This document shows positions 43,449-52,403 of a DNA stretch of 64,000 nucleotides, piece after piece. The translations under genes were made by a program, and so were the position numbers. Within the stretch, counting starts at the first letter, position 1. The number at the start of each line of letters is the position of its first letter. The DNA is taken from the NCBI GenBank assembly GCA_003481005.1, contig QUKC01000006.1, positions 62,001-126,000 of the forward strand, in the 5' to 3' direction. The DNA is from Firmicutes bacterium TM09-10 (GTDB taxonomy: Bacteria; Bacillota; Clostridia; Lachnospirales; Lachnospiraceae). Below the pieces are notes generated by a model. It made no database searches, was not told the origin of the DNA, and saw only the letters and a program-made list of their open reading frames with translations.

Positions 43449-45197
43449 ATGAAAAAGTTGTCCTACTACTTAAAACAGCACATTCCGGGCTATCTGTTTG
43501 CCATCCTTTCAATGGTTATCGCGGTCAGCCTGGATCTGCTCTCCCCGCAGGTGACCCGACATATCGTCGATGACGTCCTTGTGGGCGGTCAGATGGGGAA
43601 GCTCAAATATCTGCTGCTGGCGATTTTACTCATCGGCATCGGACGCTGTATTTTTCAGTACACCAAGGAGTTTACCTTCGACAAAATCTCCTCGACCATC
43701 GCCACAGACATGCGCCGCGATTTATTCGCGCACATTCAGTCGCTGTCCGCTGATTTCTTTGACAAGACGAGCACCGGTGAGCTGATGGCGCGCGTCAAGG
43801 ACGACATCGACCGCATCTGGAATGCACTCGGCTACGTCGGCATGCTGATGATGGAGGTTGCGTTCCATGTCACCGTCATTTTATTCTGCATGTACAGCTT
43901 AAACTGGAAACTTGCGATCCTGCCCACGCTCTGCATGATTTTCTGCGCCGTCCTTGCGATTTTGATGGAAAACAGACTCGGAACTATCTACGAAGAGATC
44001 AGTGAGGAAAACGCAAAATTAAACACCGTTGCAGAAGAAAACCTCGCAGGCGTGCGCACTGTCAAAGCTTTTGCGCGGGAAAAATTCGAAATCAAAAAGT
44101 TTCTTTCCCACAATAAGCGCTACTACGAACTGAACATGACGCAGTCCCGCGTGTTTGTCCGCTACTCTCCGTACTTTTCCCTGATCGGAAAGCTGCTGCC
44201 GCTTCTGGTGCTTTTAATCGGCGGTTACTTATTCCTGCAGGGAGAGCTGACGCTCGGCGCACTCAGCGCATTTGTACAATATTCCACCAACATCGTATGG
44301 CCGATGGAAATGCTCGGCTGGCTGTCCAACGACTTTTCCTCCGCGGTCGGCAGTTACCGCAAAATCCGCAAAGTGTACGACCAGAAGCCTTCGATTCAGG
44401 AACCCGAAGAGCCGATTGTGCTGCCGGAAGTGACCGGCGATATCCGCTTCGAGCACGTTTCTTTCCATAAAGAGGACCGGCATGAGATTCTTCACGACAT
44501 CCATTTCCATGTAGAGGCAGGCAAAACGATCGGTATCATGGGCGCCACCGGAAGCGGCAAGACGTCCCTGATCCAGCTGCTTTGCCGCCTTTACGACGCG
44601 ACGGGCGGCACGATTTATCTCGACAACGTGGATATCCGCAAACTCAGCCTGCGCCAGCTGCGCAGCTGTATTTCCACCGTTATGCAGGATGTCTTTCTGT
44701 TCTCGGACACAATTCAGGAAAACGTTATGCTCGGTCAGAAAGGAAACTTAAACATTTCCGACGTGCGGCTCGCTTCCCGCGACGCACAGGCTTCGGAATT
44801 TATCGACCGGCTCTCCGATCAGTATGATACCGTAATCGGCGAACGCGGCGTCGGCTTGTCCGGCGGTCAGAAGCAGCGAATTTCCATCGCTCGGGCCCTT
44901 GCAAAGCATACACCTGTGCTGGTGCTGGATGATTCGACCAGCGCACTGGATATGGAAACGGAATATGCCATCCAGCAGACCCTCACCCGGCTGCCCCATA
45001 CGACCAAGCTCATCATCGCGCACCGTATCAGTGCCGTCCGTCATGCAGACGAAATCATCGTCCTGGAAAACGGACACATTGCAGAACGTGGTACCCACGA
45101 AGAACTGCTTGCCCTTCACGGGCTTTACTATCAAACCTGGCAGGCTCAATTTGGCATGATGCCTGACCAGAAGGAGGTGACAGATTATGGCTGTTAA
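43449..45197 (+). CDS. heterodimeric ABC exporter subunit, degenerate-site half
   Basis: Multidrug-type exporter half, 582 residues: six TM helices (1-310) then an ATPase domain. Walker A GIMGATGSGKTSLIQ, signature GVGLSGGQKQRIS (canonical), Walker B VLVLDDSTSALD with Asp where the catalytic Glu belongs. This is the inactive-site partner of a BmrC/BmrD-like heterodimer. The ATG at 43449 follows AAGGGGG. Its last 11 nt overlap the next gene. Confidence 0.92.
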   Translation: MKKLSYYLKQHIPGYLFAILSMVIAVSLDLLSPQVTRHIVDDVLVGGQMGKLKYLLLAILLIGIGRCIFQYTKEFTFDKISSTIATDMRRDLFAHIQSLSADFFDKTSTGELMARVKDDIDRIWNALGYVGMLMMEVAFHVTVILFCMYSLNWKLAILPTLCMIFCAVLAILMENRLGTIYEEISEENAKLNTVAEENLAGVRTVKAFAREKFEIKKFLSHNKRYYELNMTQSRVFVRYSPYFSLIGKLLPLLVLLIGGYLFLQGELTLGALSAFVQYSTNIVWPMEMLGWLSNDFSSAVGSYRKIRKVYDQKPSIQEPEEPIVLPEVTGDIRFEHVSFHKEDRHEILHDIHFHVEAGKTIGIMGATGSGKTSLIQLLCRLYDATGGTIYLDNVDIRKLSLRQLRSCISTVMQDVFLFSDTIQENVMLGQKGNLNISDVRLASRDAQASEFIDRLSDQYDTVIGERGVGLSGGQKQRISIARALAKHTPVLVLDDSTSALDMETEYAIQQTLTRLPHTTKLIIAHRISAVRHADEIIVLENGHIAERGTHEELLALHGLYYQTWQAQFGMMPDQKEVTDYGC

Positions 45198-46965
45198 TTC
45201 TTATAAGCAGGACGAACACAGCACAGACGTCGGTAAAATGAAGACGCTGATGCGCCTGTTCGCCTATCTGCTGGACTATAAAAAAGAGATCCTCGCTGTT
45301 CTGGCGATCATGGCATTCTGCGTGTTTGTCAGTCTCGTAAACCCTCTGATCATGGAAAACGCCATCGACAAACATATTTCCACCGGCGATTTTCCCGGAC
45401 TGGCAAAACTGATTGGAATCGCCGTTGTGCTGAACGTGATCATGATCCTTTTTGTCAAGCTGCGGATGCTGATTATGGCAAAGGTCTGCAACAGTATCCT
45501 CGTAACGATCCGCCAGCAGCTTTATACCCACATCCAGACCCTGGATTTTTCCTTTTTCGACAGCCGTCCCACCGGCAAGATCCTCGCCCGCATTATCGGC
45601 GACATCAACTCCTTAAAGGACGTGCTCGGCAACTGCGTCACGACGCTGATCCCGGATTTTTTCACAATCTGCGCCGTCGTCGTGATCATGTTTTTCAAAA
45701 ATCCGGTTCTCGCAGCGGCTTCCCTGATCAGCCTGCCGCTGATGATCTTCTGCATGTGGTTTATCCAGGTGTACTCGCATAAGCGCTGGCAGATCCACCG
45801 CAAAAAATCTTCCAACTTAAACGCGTTTGTTCACGAGGATTTGTCCGGAATCCGTATCATCCAGAGCTTTTCCGCCGAACAGGAAACGATGGCTACGTTC
45901 CATCAACTGACGGACGAGCACCGGGATTCTTTTATCGACGCAGTGCGCTTAAATGACGCGTTCGGTTCCGCCATCGATATTTGCTGGGCAATCGGCACTT
46001 TCGCCCTGTATTTTACCGGTATTGTCCTTCTCGGTCCCGATAAGATTTCCCTCGGTATCCTGATCGCATTCGGCTCTTATATTTCGATGTTTTGGAATCC
46101 GATTATGAACCTGAGCAACTTTTACAACCAGATCATCACCAATATCGCCGGAGCCGAACGTATTTTTGAGATTCTGGACACAGAGTCTAAAATTTCCGAT
46201 GCTGACGGTGTGACCAAGCTGCCTCCGGTCAAAGGGGCTGTTACGTTCGACCATGTTTCCTTCTCTTACGATGGAGAGAAACGCATTTTAAACGACGTCA
46301 GCTTCCAGATTAACCCCGGCGAAACCATTGCTTTAGTCGGTCCTACCGGCGCAGGCAAAACGACGATCGTCAACCTGATCAGCCGCTTTTACGATATCCA
46401 GACCGGTCATATCCTGATCGACGATTACGACGTACAGAAAATTTCCATCGAAAGCCTCCGGCAGCAGATGGGTGTCATGACGCAGGATAACTTCCTGTTC
46501 TCCGGCACGATCAAGGACAATATCCGTTACGGAAAACTCGATGCGACGGACGAAGAGATCATCGCAGCCGCAAAGGCAGTCAACGCACATGACTTTATCC
46601 TAAAGCTCGAAAAAGGATATGACACCGTATTATCCGAACGCGGCGGCGGTCTTTCCATCGGTCAGAAGCAGCTGCTCGCCTTTGCACGCACGATGGTATC
46701 CGATCCCCGCATCCTGATTCTGGACGAGGCAACCAGCAGCATCGATACCAACACGGAAATCCTCGTACAGGAGGGCATTGAACAGCTTTTAAAGGGACGT
46801 ACCTCCTTTGTCATTGCACACCGCCTTTCCACGATCCAGAAGGCCGACCGGATCTTCGTCATCGACGATGGCCGCATCATCGAGGAGGGCAATGCAGCGC
46901 AGCTGCTTGCGCAGAAAGGCTTCTACTACGATCTGTACATGAGTCAGTTTAAAAATGTGATGTAA
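45187..46965 (+). CDS. heterodimeric ABC exporter subunit, catalytic half
   Basis: 592 residues, six TM helices and ATPase domain. Walker A ALVGPTGAGKTTIVN, Walker B ILILDEATSSIDT with the catalytic Glu, signature GGGLSIGQKQLLA (LSIGQ, degenerate). Together with its partner one canonical and one degenerate ATP site are formed. Overlaps the previous gene by 11 nt. Ends in a hairpin (46977-47010) and a strong terminator. Confidence 0.93.
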   Translation: MAVNSYKQDEHSTDVGKMKTLMRLFAYLLDYKKEILAVLAIMAFCVFVSLVNPLIMENAIDKHISTGDFPGLAKLIGIAVVLNVIMILFVKLRMLIMAKVCNSILVTIRQQLYTHIQTLDFSFFDSRPTGKILARIIGDINSLKDVLGNCVTTLIPDFFTICAVVVIMFFKNPVLAAASLISLPLMIFCMWFIQVYSHKRWQIHRKKSSNLNAFVHEDLSGIRIIQSFSAEQETMATFHQLTDEHRDSFIDAVRLNDAFGSAIDICWAIGTFALYFTGIVLLGPDKISLGILIAFGSYISMFWNPIMNLSNFYNQIITNIAGAERIFEILDTESKISDADGVTKLPPVKGAVTFDHVSFSYDGEKRILNDVSFQINPGETIALVGPTGAGKTTIVNLISRFYDIQTGHILIDDYDVQKISIESLRQQMGVMTQDNFLFSGTIKDNIRYGKLDATDEEIIAAAKAVNAHDFILKLEKGYDTVLSERGGGLSIGQKQLLAFARTMVSDPRILILDEATSSIDTNTEILVQEGIEQLLKGRTSFVIAHRLSTIQKADRIFVIDDGRIIEEGNAAQLLAQKGFYYDLYMSQFKNVM

Positions 46966-46976
46966 ATCACTGCACC

Positions 46977-47010
46977 GCGGCACAAAGGCGATATCATTTT
47001 GTTGTGCCGC
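46977..47010 (+). repeat. hairpin after the exporter, possible relative of the 35-bp element
   Basis: GCGGCACAA (46977-46985) pairs with TTGTGCCGC (47002-47010). It lies 11 nt after the stop and before the terminator, the same placement as the 35-bp palindromes, and its right half CATTTTGTTGT equals that of the copy after ychF. Homology is uncertain. Confidence 0.35.
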
Positions 47011-47021
47011 TACATAAGCAA

Positions 47022-47066
47022 AACGGCGCTGCCTGGAATTTCGTTTTCCAGACAGCGCCGTTTTTT
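47022..47066. terminator. bidirectional terminator, ABC exporter / thiN
   Basis: Seventeen-bp stem AACGGCGCTGCCTGGAA / TTCCAGACAGCGCCGTT with one mismatch, followed by TTTTTT on the plus strand; A residues on the left serve thiN on the minus strand. Confidence 0.9.
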
Positions 47067-47101
47067 GTGCCTTCTTTCTATTCTGCCCCTTCTTGCGCCC
47101 G

Positions 47102-47749
47102 TTATTCTTTTTCGGATAAGATCACTGCAAGCATTCCCTGCTCCACCGTCACACTGGACCGTTTTCCAATAAACTCATTGGAAATCCCGATCGGAAAGCT
47201 GTTTGTCATCTCACCGTCCTGCATTTCATATTTTAAATTCCGAATCGTAACGCCTGATGCCTTTTCCCCGATCGAAAACAGAGACAAAAATCCTTTTGCT
47301 TCCGGTTTAAACCAGACCGTCTCGTTCTGCATCACGAACGCCGTCGTCTTATCATCCATCAGATACCCAACTGCGCTGCACTGTTTTAAATAAATCAGGC
47401 ACTGCAGGTTTGCCAGCGTATGCTCGAGTCTGCCGCCCATCCCGCCGTAAATGCGAAATTCCTGACAGCCTTCTAAAAGACCTATACGGATGGCAGCCAG
47501 CATATCCGTATCGTCCTTTTCTGTCGGAAGTACAACGACATGATCCGGCGCAATTTTTGCGATCTTTGCAATCTGCGGCATGTCCGATTCCTGCACGGAA
47601 TCAAAGTCGCCCATAATCAGGTCCGGAACTATATCATATTTTCTGCAGGTATCGTAACCGCCATCCACTGCGATCACAAGATCCTCCGGCTTTGTTTCGA
47701 TTTTTTGAACGCTGCAGTCTCCTGCTCCAATTAAGATACACCGTTGCAT
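47102..47749 (-). CDS. thiN: thiamine pyrophosphokinase
   Basis: Converts thiamine to thiamine diphosphate with ATP. The motifs VIAVDGGYDTCRKYDIVPDLIMGDFDSV (core DLIMGDFDSV), PTEKDDTDMLAAIRIGL and IYGGMGGRLEHTLANLQCL are diagnostic; the C-terminal domain ends GMLAVILSEKE. 215 residues. The ATG at 47749 follows AAGGGAG. Downstream of the TPR gene by 63 nt. No TPP riboswitch is present. Confidence 0.94.
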   Translation of the reverse strand: MQRCILIGAGDCSVQKIETKPEDLVIAVDGGYDTCRKYDIVPDLIMGDFDSVQESDMPQIAKIAKIAPDHVVVLPTEKDDTDMLAAIRIGLLEGCQEFRIYGGMGGRLEHTLANLQCLIYLKQCSAVGYLMDDKTTAFVMQNETVWFKPEAKGFLSLFSIGEKASGVTIRNLKYEMQDGEMTNSFPIGISNEFIGKRSSVTVEQGMLAVILSEKE

Positions 47750-47812
47750 GCTGCCACTCCCTTCTGTCCATCTGCGCCGCCTGCATGATACCCCCACGCT
47801 GCGGCAGCCTAC

Positions 47813-49099
47813 TTACTCCTTCTGACGCTTCTCGTTTTCTCCGCCCCAGTCATAAATCATTTCCGCCGACGAGCCCTCCGCCGTGTAGGTCTTTTTTGCA
47901 AAGCGGTAATTCATCCGGGATACGACATTTGTATTGTCCGTTGCAATCCCGCTTACCATTGTATTCCAGTACACGATCTCATATTCCGTATGGGGATAAT
48001 ATACCGCCGGATCGTAAGCTGGCACATACTCGATGCTGCTTCTCTGTACGCCGAGATCCTCCATCTTCTGTCCCAGCACCCGAATTGTACCACTTGGCTG
48101 TGCAAGAGAATCATCTTCTACAAAAGAAAACTTCCAGCCGTCATCTGTAAGTAGAAATACGATCGCTTCTTTCGTAACCGGCACATAGGTATTGCCCGTC
48201 CAGTATTCCATCGTGCGGTTGATAAACGCATCCCGGATGGCCTCGTACTGATCCGTCACGATGAAATTCCGCGCCGTCTTATAGTCTTCCTGTTCAAACG
48301 CCTCAAACATCGGCGCGAAGTAATCGCTTATCTCCTGCTGTTTGGAAAGACATGCCAAAATACCATCTGCTTCTGCATCTCCCAGCGCCTGCGCCCGTTC
48401 TACCAGTTTCTTCCAGCTGTCCCGATGCGAAAGGCTTAAATAAATCTTCTGTGCTTTCGGTATTATAAATCTGTATGCTGCTTCCTGGTAGCTGTTGTCC
48501 TTTTCGGCAAGCCCCAAAAGCTTTTCGGCAACGTCTGCATATTCGTCAAAATCAGAGGTTCCATCCAGTTCGTCTAACATCAGGGACGCAGTATCCCCCT
48601 GCACTGTGACCTGCTGGACACAGTTTTCTAAAACGCTTCTGACACTTTCATTATCCGGATCTGATTCCAGCACGGTAAGACAACTCCTGATATCGTCCAG
48701 ACCGACCGTCTTTTCATTGACGTGCTCCACTACGCTGTTCAATACAGTCGCACAGTAGTTCTGCAGCAGAATTTCGGACTGTGTCGTCTCATATCCCTGA
48801 TGCAGAATCTCTGCCGCCTCATCCAGCTGTCCCTGTGCTGCATAATCGTCCGCCAGCCCGCGATAAGCGCGCACGCTGCCTTCATCGATGGAAAGTGCCT
48901 CTGTATAAGCCTCCTGCGCCTCCAAATAATTCATTTCCGTCATATATTTTGCCGCAAGGGTCAGCTGCTTTTCCACCTTTGTCTGCGGTAAATTATGATA
49001 AATCAGCGTAGAACCTGCTGCCGCCACAATCACTGCTGCCGCTGCGATTCCGATCTTTTTCCTTTTCTGCGCTAATTTTTTTCCTCTTTTTTTCCACAT
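47813..49099 (-). CDS. membrane-anchored TPR protein, unknown function
   Basis: 428 residues. A very basic N-terminus (KKRGKKLAQKRKKIG) and one TM segment (IAAAAVIVAAAGSTLIY) place the rest outside. TPR-like repeats follow (LAAKYMTEMNYLEAQEAYTEALSID and VRAYRGLADDYAAQGQLDEAAEIL), then a longer helical region and a C-terminal part with VPVTKEAIVFLLTDDGWKFSF reminiscent of lumazine-fold ligand domains. No specific role recognised. Start at 49099 chosen over an open upstream frame; its ribosome site is weak. Confidence 0.75.
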   Translation of the reverse strand: MWKKRGKKLAQKRKKIGIAAAAVIVAAAGSTLIYHNLPQTKVEKQLTLAAKYMTEMNYLEAQEAYTEALSIDEGSVRAYRGLADDYAAQGQLDEAAEILHQGYETTQSEILLQNYCATVLNSVVEHVNEKTVGLDDIRSCLTVLESDPDNESVRSVLENCVQQVTVQGDTASLMLDELDGTSDFDEYADVAEKLLGLAEKDNSYQEAAYRFIIPKAQKIYLSLSHRDSWKKLVERAQALGDAEADGILACLSKQQEISDYFAPMFEAFEQEDYKTARNFIVTDQYEAIRDAFINRTMEYWTGNTYVPVTKEAIVFLLTDDGWKFSFVEDDSLAQPSGTIRVLGQKMEDLGVQRSSIEYVPAYDPAVYYPHTEYEIVYWNTMVSGIATDNTNVVSRMNYRFAKKTYTAEGSSAEMIYDWGGENEKRQKE

Positions 49100-49192
49100 G
49101 ATAGATCTCTGCCTTTTCCTGTCTTTCTTCCGCCCTGATGCCAAAACCAACGGGTTTTCCGGCTGTTTCTGGTGCCAGAGCATACAGACGGT

Positions 49193-49222
49193 ATTGTATC
49201 AACTTTTCTCCCGCTTTGTAAA
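49193..49222 (-). promoter_or_regulatory. promoter of the TPR-thiN genes
   Basis: Minus strand -35 TTTACA (49217-49222), 18-bp spacer, -10 TACAAT (49193-49198). Confidence 0.55.
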
Positions 49223-49265
49223 GGCTTTACACGAAAAAGTCACAGATCCGGTCTTCTATTCCTAA

Positions 49266-49712
49266 TCATGCTCCCATAGAGCGGAACATTCCAAACATAA
49301 GCCCCATACTCAGAAATGGTCCAAGTGCAATCTTCCGCTCTCTCCCATTTCGAAGTAACATCAGGCACAGACAGTATCCCCCTGCAAGCGCCATTCCAAA
49401 CGCAAGACTGTCCCAGACAGCAGACAATCCCAAAAAGAAACCACCTGCCGCCATCAGCTTGACATCCCCGCCGCCGACTGCTCCCGGCCTGCATACAGCT
49501 GCCGCAAAAAGCGGCAATCCGGCAATAAACGCCCCGGCAAGACGCATTCTTATAGAAGGCTGCGGCATCCAAAAAAGCGCAGCAAAACCGGTCAGGAACA
49601 GAAATCCCGTGATCGCGTCCGGAATCTTTCTTTTCTTAAAATCACAAAGGCTGGCTGTAATCAGACCTCCCATAAAAAGCACATCCAACAAGTAGCTTCC
49701 TGTTTCTTTCAT
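49266..49712 (-). CDS. prepilin peptidase-like protein (A24 family, minimal form)
   Basis: Membrane aspartic peptidase of the type IV prepilin/TadV kind. The first catalytic Asp lies in SLCDFKKRKIPDAITG and the second in AVGGGDVKLMAAGGFFLG (GxGD motif). 148 residues with about five TM segments; it lacks the N-terminal methyltransferase half. No pilus, Tad or competence gene is nearby, so its substrate is unknown. Its start lies 8 nt after the 94-bp repeat copy B. Confidence 0.85.
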   Translation of the reverse strand: MKETGSYLLDVLFMGGLITASLCDFKKRKIPDAITGFLFLTGFAALFWMPQPSIRMRLAGAFIAGLPLFAAAVCRPGAVGGGDVKLMAAGGFFLGLSAVWDSLAFGMALAGGYCLCLMLLRNGRERKIALGPFLSMGLMFGMFRSMGA

Positions 49713-50090
49713 TTTTTCCGCTCATTTCTGCGCACGCTTTTTGCGCATGTCGAGTTTGTGTCAAGTGCGCGCAGACACAAATCTCGCGATTGAAAAATTA
49801 TATTTTTCAATCTTCTCCCTTCGTACTGCACATTCCATCTCATCCGACGCATGCAATGGCATGTGGCACGGCTCCCCTTATCTGCTTTCCATTCTAGCAA
49901 ATTTACGACTTTCCGGTAAGCCGTAATGTCTCACAAAATCGACGATCCAAACGCACGTTCTTTTTGTAACCACTTGCAAATTTGGCAGCAATTTCAAAAC
50001 TGGTATGGTAAAAAAAGTGTAAAATGGCACTTTCTATCATGCCACATATTGCTTATGATAAGAAAAACTTTGATGAGGAGGATTTCCACT
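49713..50090. other. divergent intergenic region, A24 peptidase / ECF S component
   Basis: Holds the 94-bp repeat copy B on the left. On the plus strand a weak extended promoter TTGGCA (49982-49987), 16-bp spacer, TGGTATGGT (hexamer 50004-50009) could serve the ECF gene; an imperfect TGGCA ... TGCCA dyad follows at 50025-50044. No riboswitch was recognised. Confidence 0.45.
49721..49814 (-). repeat. 94-bp three-hairpin repeat, copy B
   Basis: Matches copy A (40780-40873) at 88 of 94 positions. All six differences fall outside the AT-rich palindrome arms; five of six would change the amino acid in the open frame shared by both copies. Located 8 nt before the A24 peptidase start, the same distance as copy A from the GntR start. 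Confidence 0.85.
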
Positions 50091-50690
50091 ATGAAAAAAG
50101 AATCTTTTCAGAAGCTGGTTCTGACCGGTGTATTTGCAGCATTATCTTATGTTGTCTTCACTTTTTTGCAGATTAAGATCCCGCTTCCCGGCGGCGACGC
50201 AACAAGCATCCATCTCGGCAATGCCGTCTGTGTTCTCGGCGCGCTGATCCTTGGCGGTCTCTGGGGCGGCATCGGCGGCTCCATCGGCATGACCATCGGC
50301 GACCTTTTTGATCCCGTCTATGTCGTATATGCACCCAAGACCTTTATTCTGAAGCTCTGCATCGGTCTGATCACCGGTCTGATCGCCCATCGCTTCGGTC
50401 ACATCACTTATCAGACAGACAAAAAGAAAATCGCCCGTATTGCAGCACTGGCAGCACTGGGCGGGCTGATCTTCAACACAATCTTTGATCCTCTTGTAGG
50501 ATATTTTTACAAGCTGCTGATCCTGGGCAAACCCGCTGCAGAGCTGACTCTGGCATGGAATATCACTGCAACAGCCATCAACACCGTGATTTCCACCATC
50601 GTTTCCGTTCTTGTATACATGGCGCTTCTGCCTGCACTCAAAAAGTCCGGTCTGTTCTTTCAGGTCGGCAAAGAAGGATCTTCCAAATGA
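50091..50690 (+). CDS. ECF transporter S component, probably for vitamin B6
   Basis: Substrate-binding membrane subunit of an energy-coupling-factor importer, 199 residues, about six TM helices: QKLVLTGVFAALSYVVFTFL at the start, LGNAVCVLGALILGGLWGGIGGSIGMTIGDLF (core GGSIGMTIGDL) typical of the PF07155-like group. Start at 50091 follows GAGGAGG. Its stop overlaps the pyridoxal kinase start (ATGA), so uptake of pyridoxine or pyridoxal (PdxU-like) is the best inference. The shared ECF ATPase/T module is not in the window. Confidence 0.85.
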   Translation: MKKESFQKLVLTGVFAALSYVVFTFLQIKIPLPGGDATSIHLGNAVCVLGALILGGLWGGIGGSIGMTIGDLFDPVYVVYAPKTFILKLCIGLITGLIAHRFGHITYQTDKKKIARIAALAALGGLIFNTIFDPLVGYFYKLLILGKPAAELTLAWNITATAINTVISTIVSVLVYMALLPALKKSGLFFQVGKEGSSK

Positions 50691-51541
50691 ATCTACAGAT
50701 TCCCAAAAAGGCGGCAGTCATCAACAGCTTCGCCGGATATGGACGCTGTTCCCTCACCGAGGCGCTCCCCATTTTGAGCGCCATGAGGGTGCAGGCGTGC
50801 CCGGTGCCTACCGCCGTTTTTTCCAATCATACAGGGTTTACAGCCTTCGCCTGTCAGGATCTGACCGCGTTTCTGCCCTCCTATCTGGAGCAATGGAAGC
50901 AGTTAAATCTTACGTTTGACGGTGTTTTGTGCGGATTTTTAGGACAGGCAGAACAAATTCTGTCTGTTTCTTCCTTTCTTTCCGACCAGAAAAGCCGCGG
51001 CTGCCAAACAATTCTCGTCGATCCCGTCATGGGCGATCACGGAAAGCCCTATCGCACGATCACACCAAAACACTGTCAAAAGCTGCGCAGCCTGATTCCG
51101 CTGGCAGACATCATTACGCCCAATATCACGGAAGCATGCCTTTTGACGGATACGCCCTGGAAAGACGGCTTCTGGAATGAATCTGAGCTTTCTGAGCTTT
51201 GTCAAAGGCTTCACAAACTCGGTCCGTCCAAAATCGTCATCACAGGTCTGCCCTGCCTGATCCATAGGAAAGAAGGCTTTGAAAATTATCTGTCCTGCAA
51301 GGAGCCGTTTTCTCAACACGCCTGCCTGACGCCCTCTGCAGGTCCGTCCCGACATGGAACCGGCGATATTTTCGCTTCGATCCTGATGGCGGACGCACTA
51401 AACGGCGTCGATTTTTCCGTCTCCGTCCAAAAGGCGGCGGATTTTATTTCCAAATGTATTTCCGCATCGAAAGCGCTGCAGATTCCGGAGCCTGATGGCG
51501 TCTGCTTCGAAAATTTCCTGTCGGATCTGGCAGATCAGTAA
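50687..51541 (+). CDS. pdxK: pyridoxal/pyridoxamine kinase
   Basis: Phosphorylates B6 vitamers. 284 residues, ribokinase fold: KAAVINSFAGYGRCSLTEALPILSAMRVQACPVPTAVFSNHTG (core GYGRCSLTEALP) at the N-terminus, ILVDPVMGDHGKPYRT, PNITEACLLTD and the anion-hole SRHGTGDIFASIL with the catalytic Asp. Translationally coupled to the ECF gene upstream. Ends at a bidirectional terminator. Confidence 0.93.
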   Translation: MNLQIPKKAAVINSFAGYGRCSLTEALPILSAMRVQACPVPTAVFSNHTGFTAFACQDLTAFLPSYLEQWKQLNLTFDGVLCGFLGQAEQILSVSSFLSDQKSRGCQTILVDPVMGDHGKPYRTITPKHCQKLRSLIPLADIITPNITEACLLTDTPWKDGFWNESELSELCQRLHKLGPSKIVITGLPCLIHRKEGFENYLSCKEPFSQHACLTPSAGPSRHGTGDIFASILMADALNGVDFSVSVQKAADFISKCISASKALQIPEPDGVCFENFLSDLADQ

Positions 51542-51568
51542 ATGATGCATTTTCCTATGAAAGAAACA

Positions 51569-51622
51569 AAAGATCCTGCATTGTCCGGCGCAAATGCGCA
51601 GCTGCAATGCAGGATCTTTTTT
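51569..51622. terminator. bidirectional terminator, pdxK / flavin reductase
   Basis: AAAGATCCTGCATTG (51569-51583) pairs perfectly with CAATGCAGGATCTTT (51604-51618), followed by TTTT; inner loop contains GCGCAAATGCGC. Confidence 0.9.
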
Positions 51623-51646
51623 GCAATCTGTTATTTCGATCCGGTT

Positions 51647-52147
51647 CTATTTTACCAGCACTTTCTCAATTTCTGCGATATAAAGCGTATGGAAATCCTT
51701 ATCCGGATACCAGGAATCCACGGTCTTTTGATCCAGAAATGCCGCTTCCTCCATGGGCTGTGCAAACAGCTTACGGCACACGAAAGTCATCCGGCTTTCT
51801 TCAAAAACAGGCGCACCATCCACAAGGGACTCTGTCAGTCCGCTTTTGGCGATCTTATCCTCTGTCCTTCCGGACACTGTTCCCATGTAATTTAACATCT
51901 CCCGCTGTGTTTCCGGGAAAATACCAAGGGAAAACGTCTCTGTCTGATCCAGAAAAGTCTTCGTGTAGCGCTGCGGGCGGATCACGATCATCACGACCGA
52001 CTTTCCCCACATTTCACCTACTGCTCCCCAGCTCGCCGTCATGGCGTTGCTTTTGCCGTCTTTGTTTGCAGCTACCAACAGCCACTCCTTTCCGATCAGC
52101 TCGAAGGGGTTATCCTGGATCTCCTGCGGTTTCATTTCACGAAACAT
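51647..52147 (-). CDS. flavin reductase-like FMN-binding protein
   Basis: 166 residues. Family features: LLVAANKDGKSNAMTASWGAVGEMWGKSVVMIVIRPQRYTKTFLD (core NAMTASWGAVG, RPQRYT) and FSLGIFP; typical of the split-barrel flavin reductase domain, commonly an FMN-dependent oxidoreductase or flavoredoxin of anaerobes. Substrate unknown. Last gene of the PadR operon by spacing (17 nt after pspC-like gene). Confidence 0.88.
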   Translation of the reverse strand: MFREMKPQEIQDNPFELIGKEWLLVAANKDGKSNAMTASWGAVGEMWGKSVVMIVIRPQRYTKTFLDQTETFSLGIFPETQREMLNYMGTVSGRTEDKIAKSGLTESLVDGAPVFEESRMTFVCRKLFAQPMEEAAFLDQKTVDSWYPDKDFHTLYIAEIEKVLVK

Positions 52148-52164
52148 GATGCTTCCTCCCGTCT

Positions 52165-52374
52165 TTAGTCCACGATTCCGTCATCTTCCGGAATGATCAC
52201 TGCCAGAATAAAATACAGAATCAGTCCGAGAAAGCCTGCACCTAAAAACAGGCTGACAAGTACATATAAAATGCGGATCACTGTCGCATCGATCCCGAAG
52301 AAATCTCCAAGACCGCCGCACACGCCGCATACCATTCTGTTCGTTGTGGAACGAAATAATTTCTTGTTGTTCAT
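52165..52374 (-). CDS. PspC-domain membrane protein
   Basis: 69 residues: KLFRSTTNRMVCGVCGGLGDFFGIDATVIRILYVLVSLFLGAG (core GVCGGLGDFFGID) and one to two TM segments. PspC proteins belong to envelope-stress responses. Downstream of the DUF4097 gene by 29 nt with GAGAGGAC as ribosome site. Confidence 0.93.
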   Translation of the reverse strand: MNNKKLFRSTTNRMVCGVCGGLGDFFGIDATVIRILYVLVSLFLGAGFLGLILYFILAVIIPEDDGIVD

Positions 52375-52403
52375 AATGATGTCCTCTCTTTCTTTGTTTT
52401 ATT

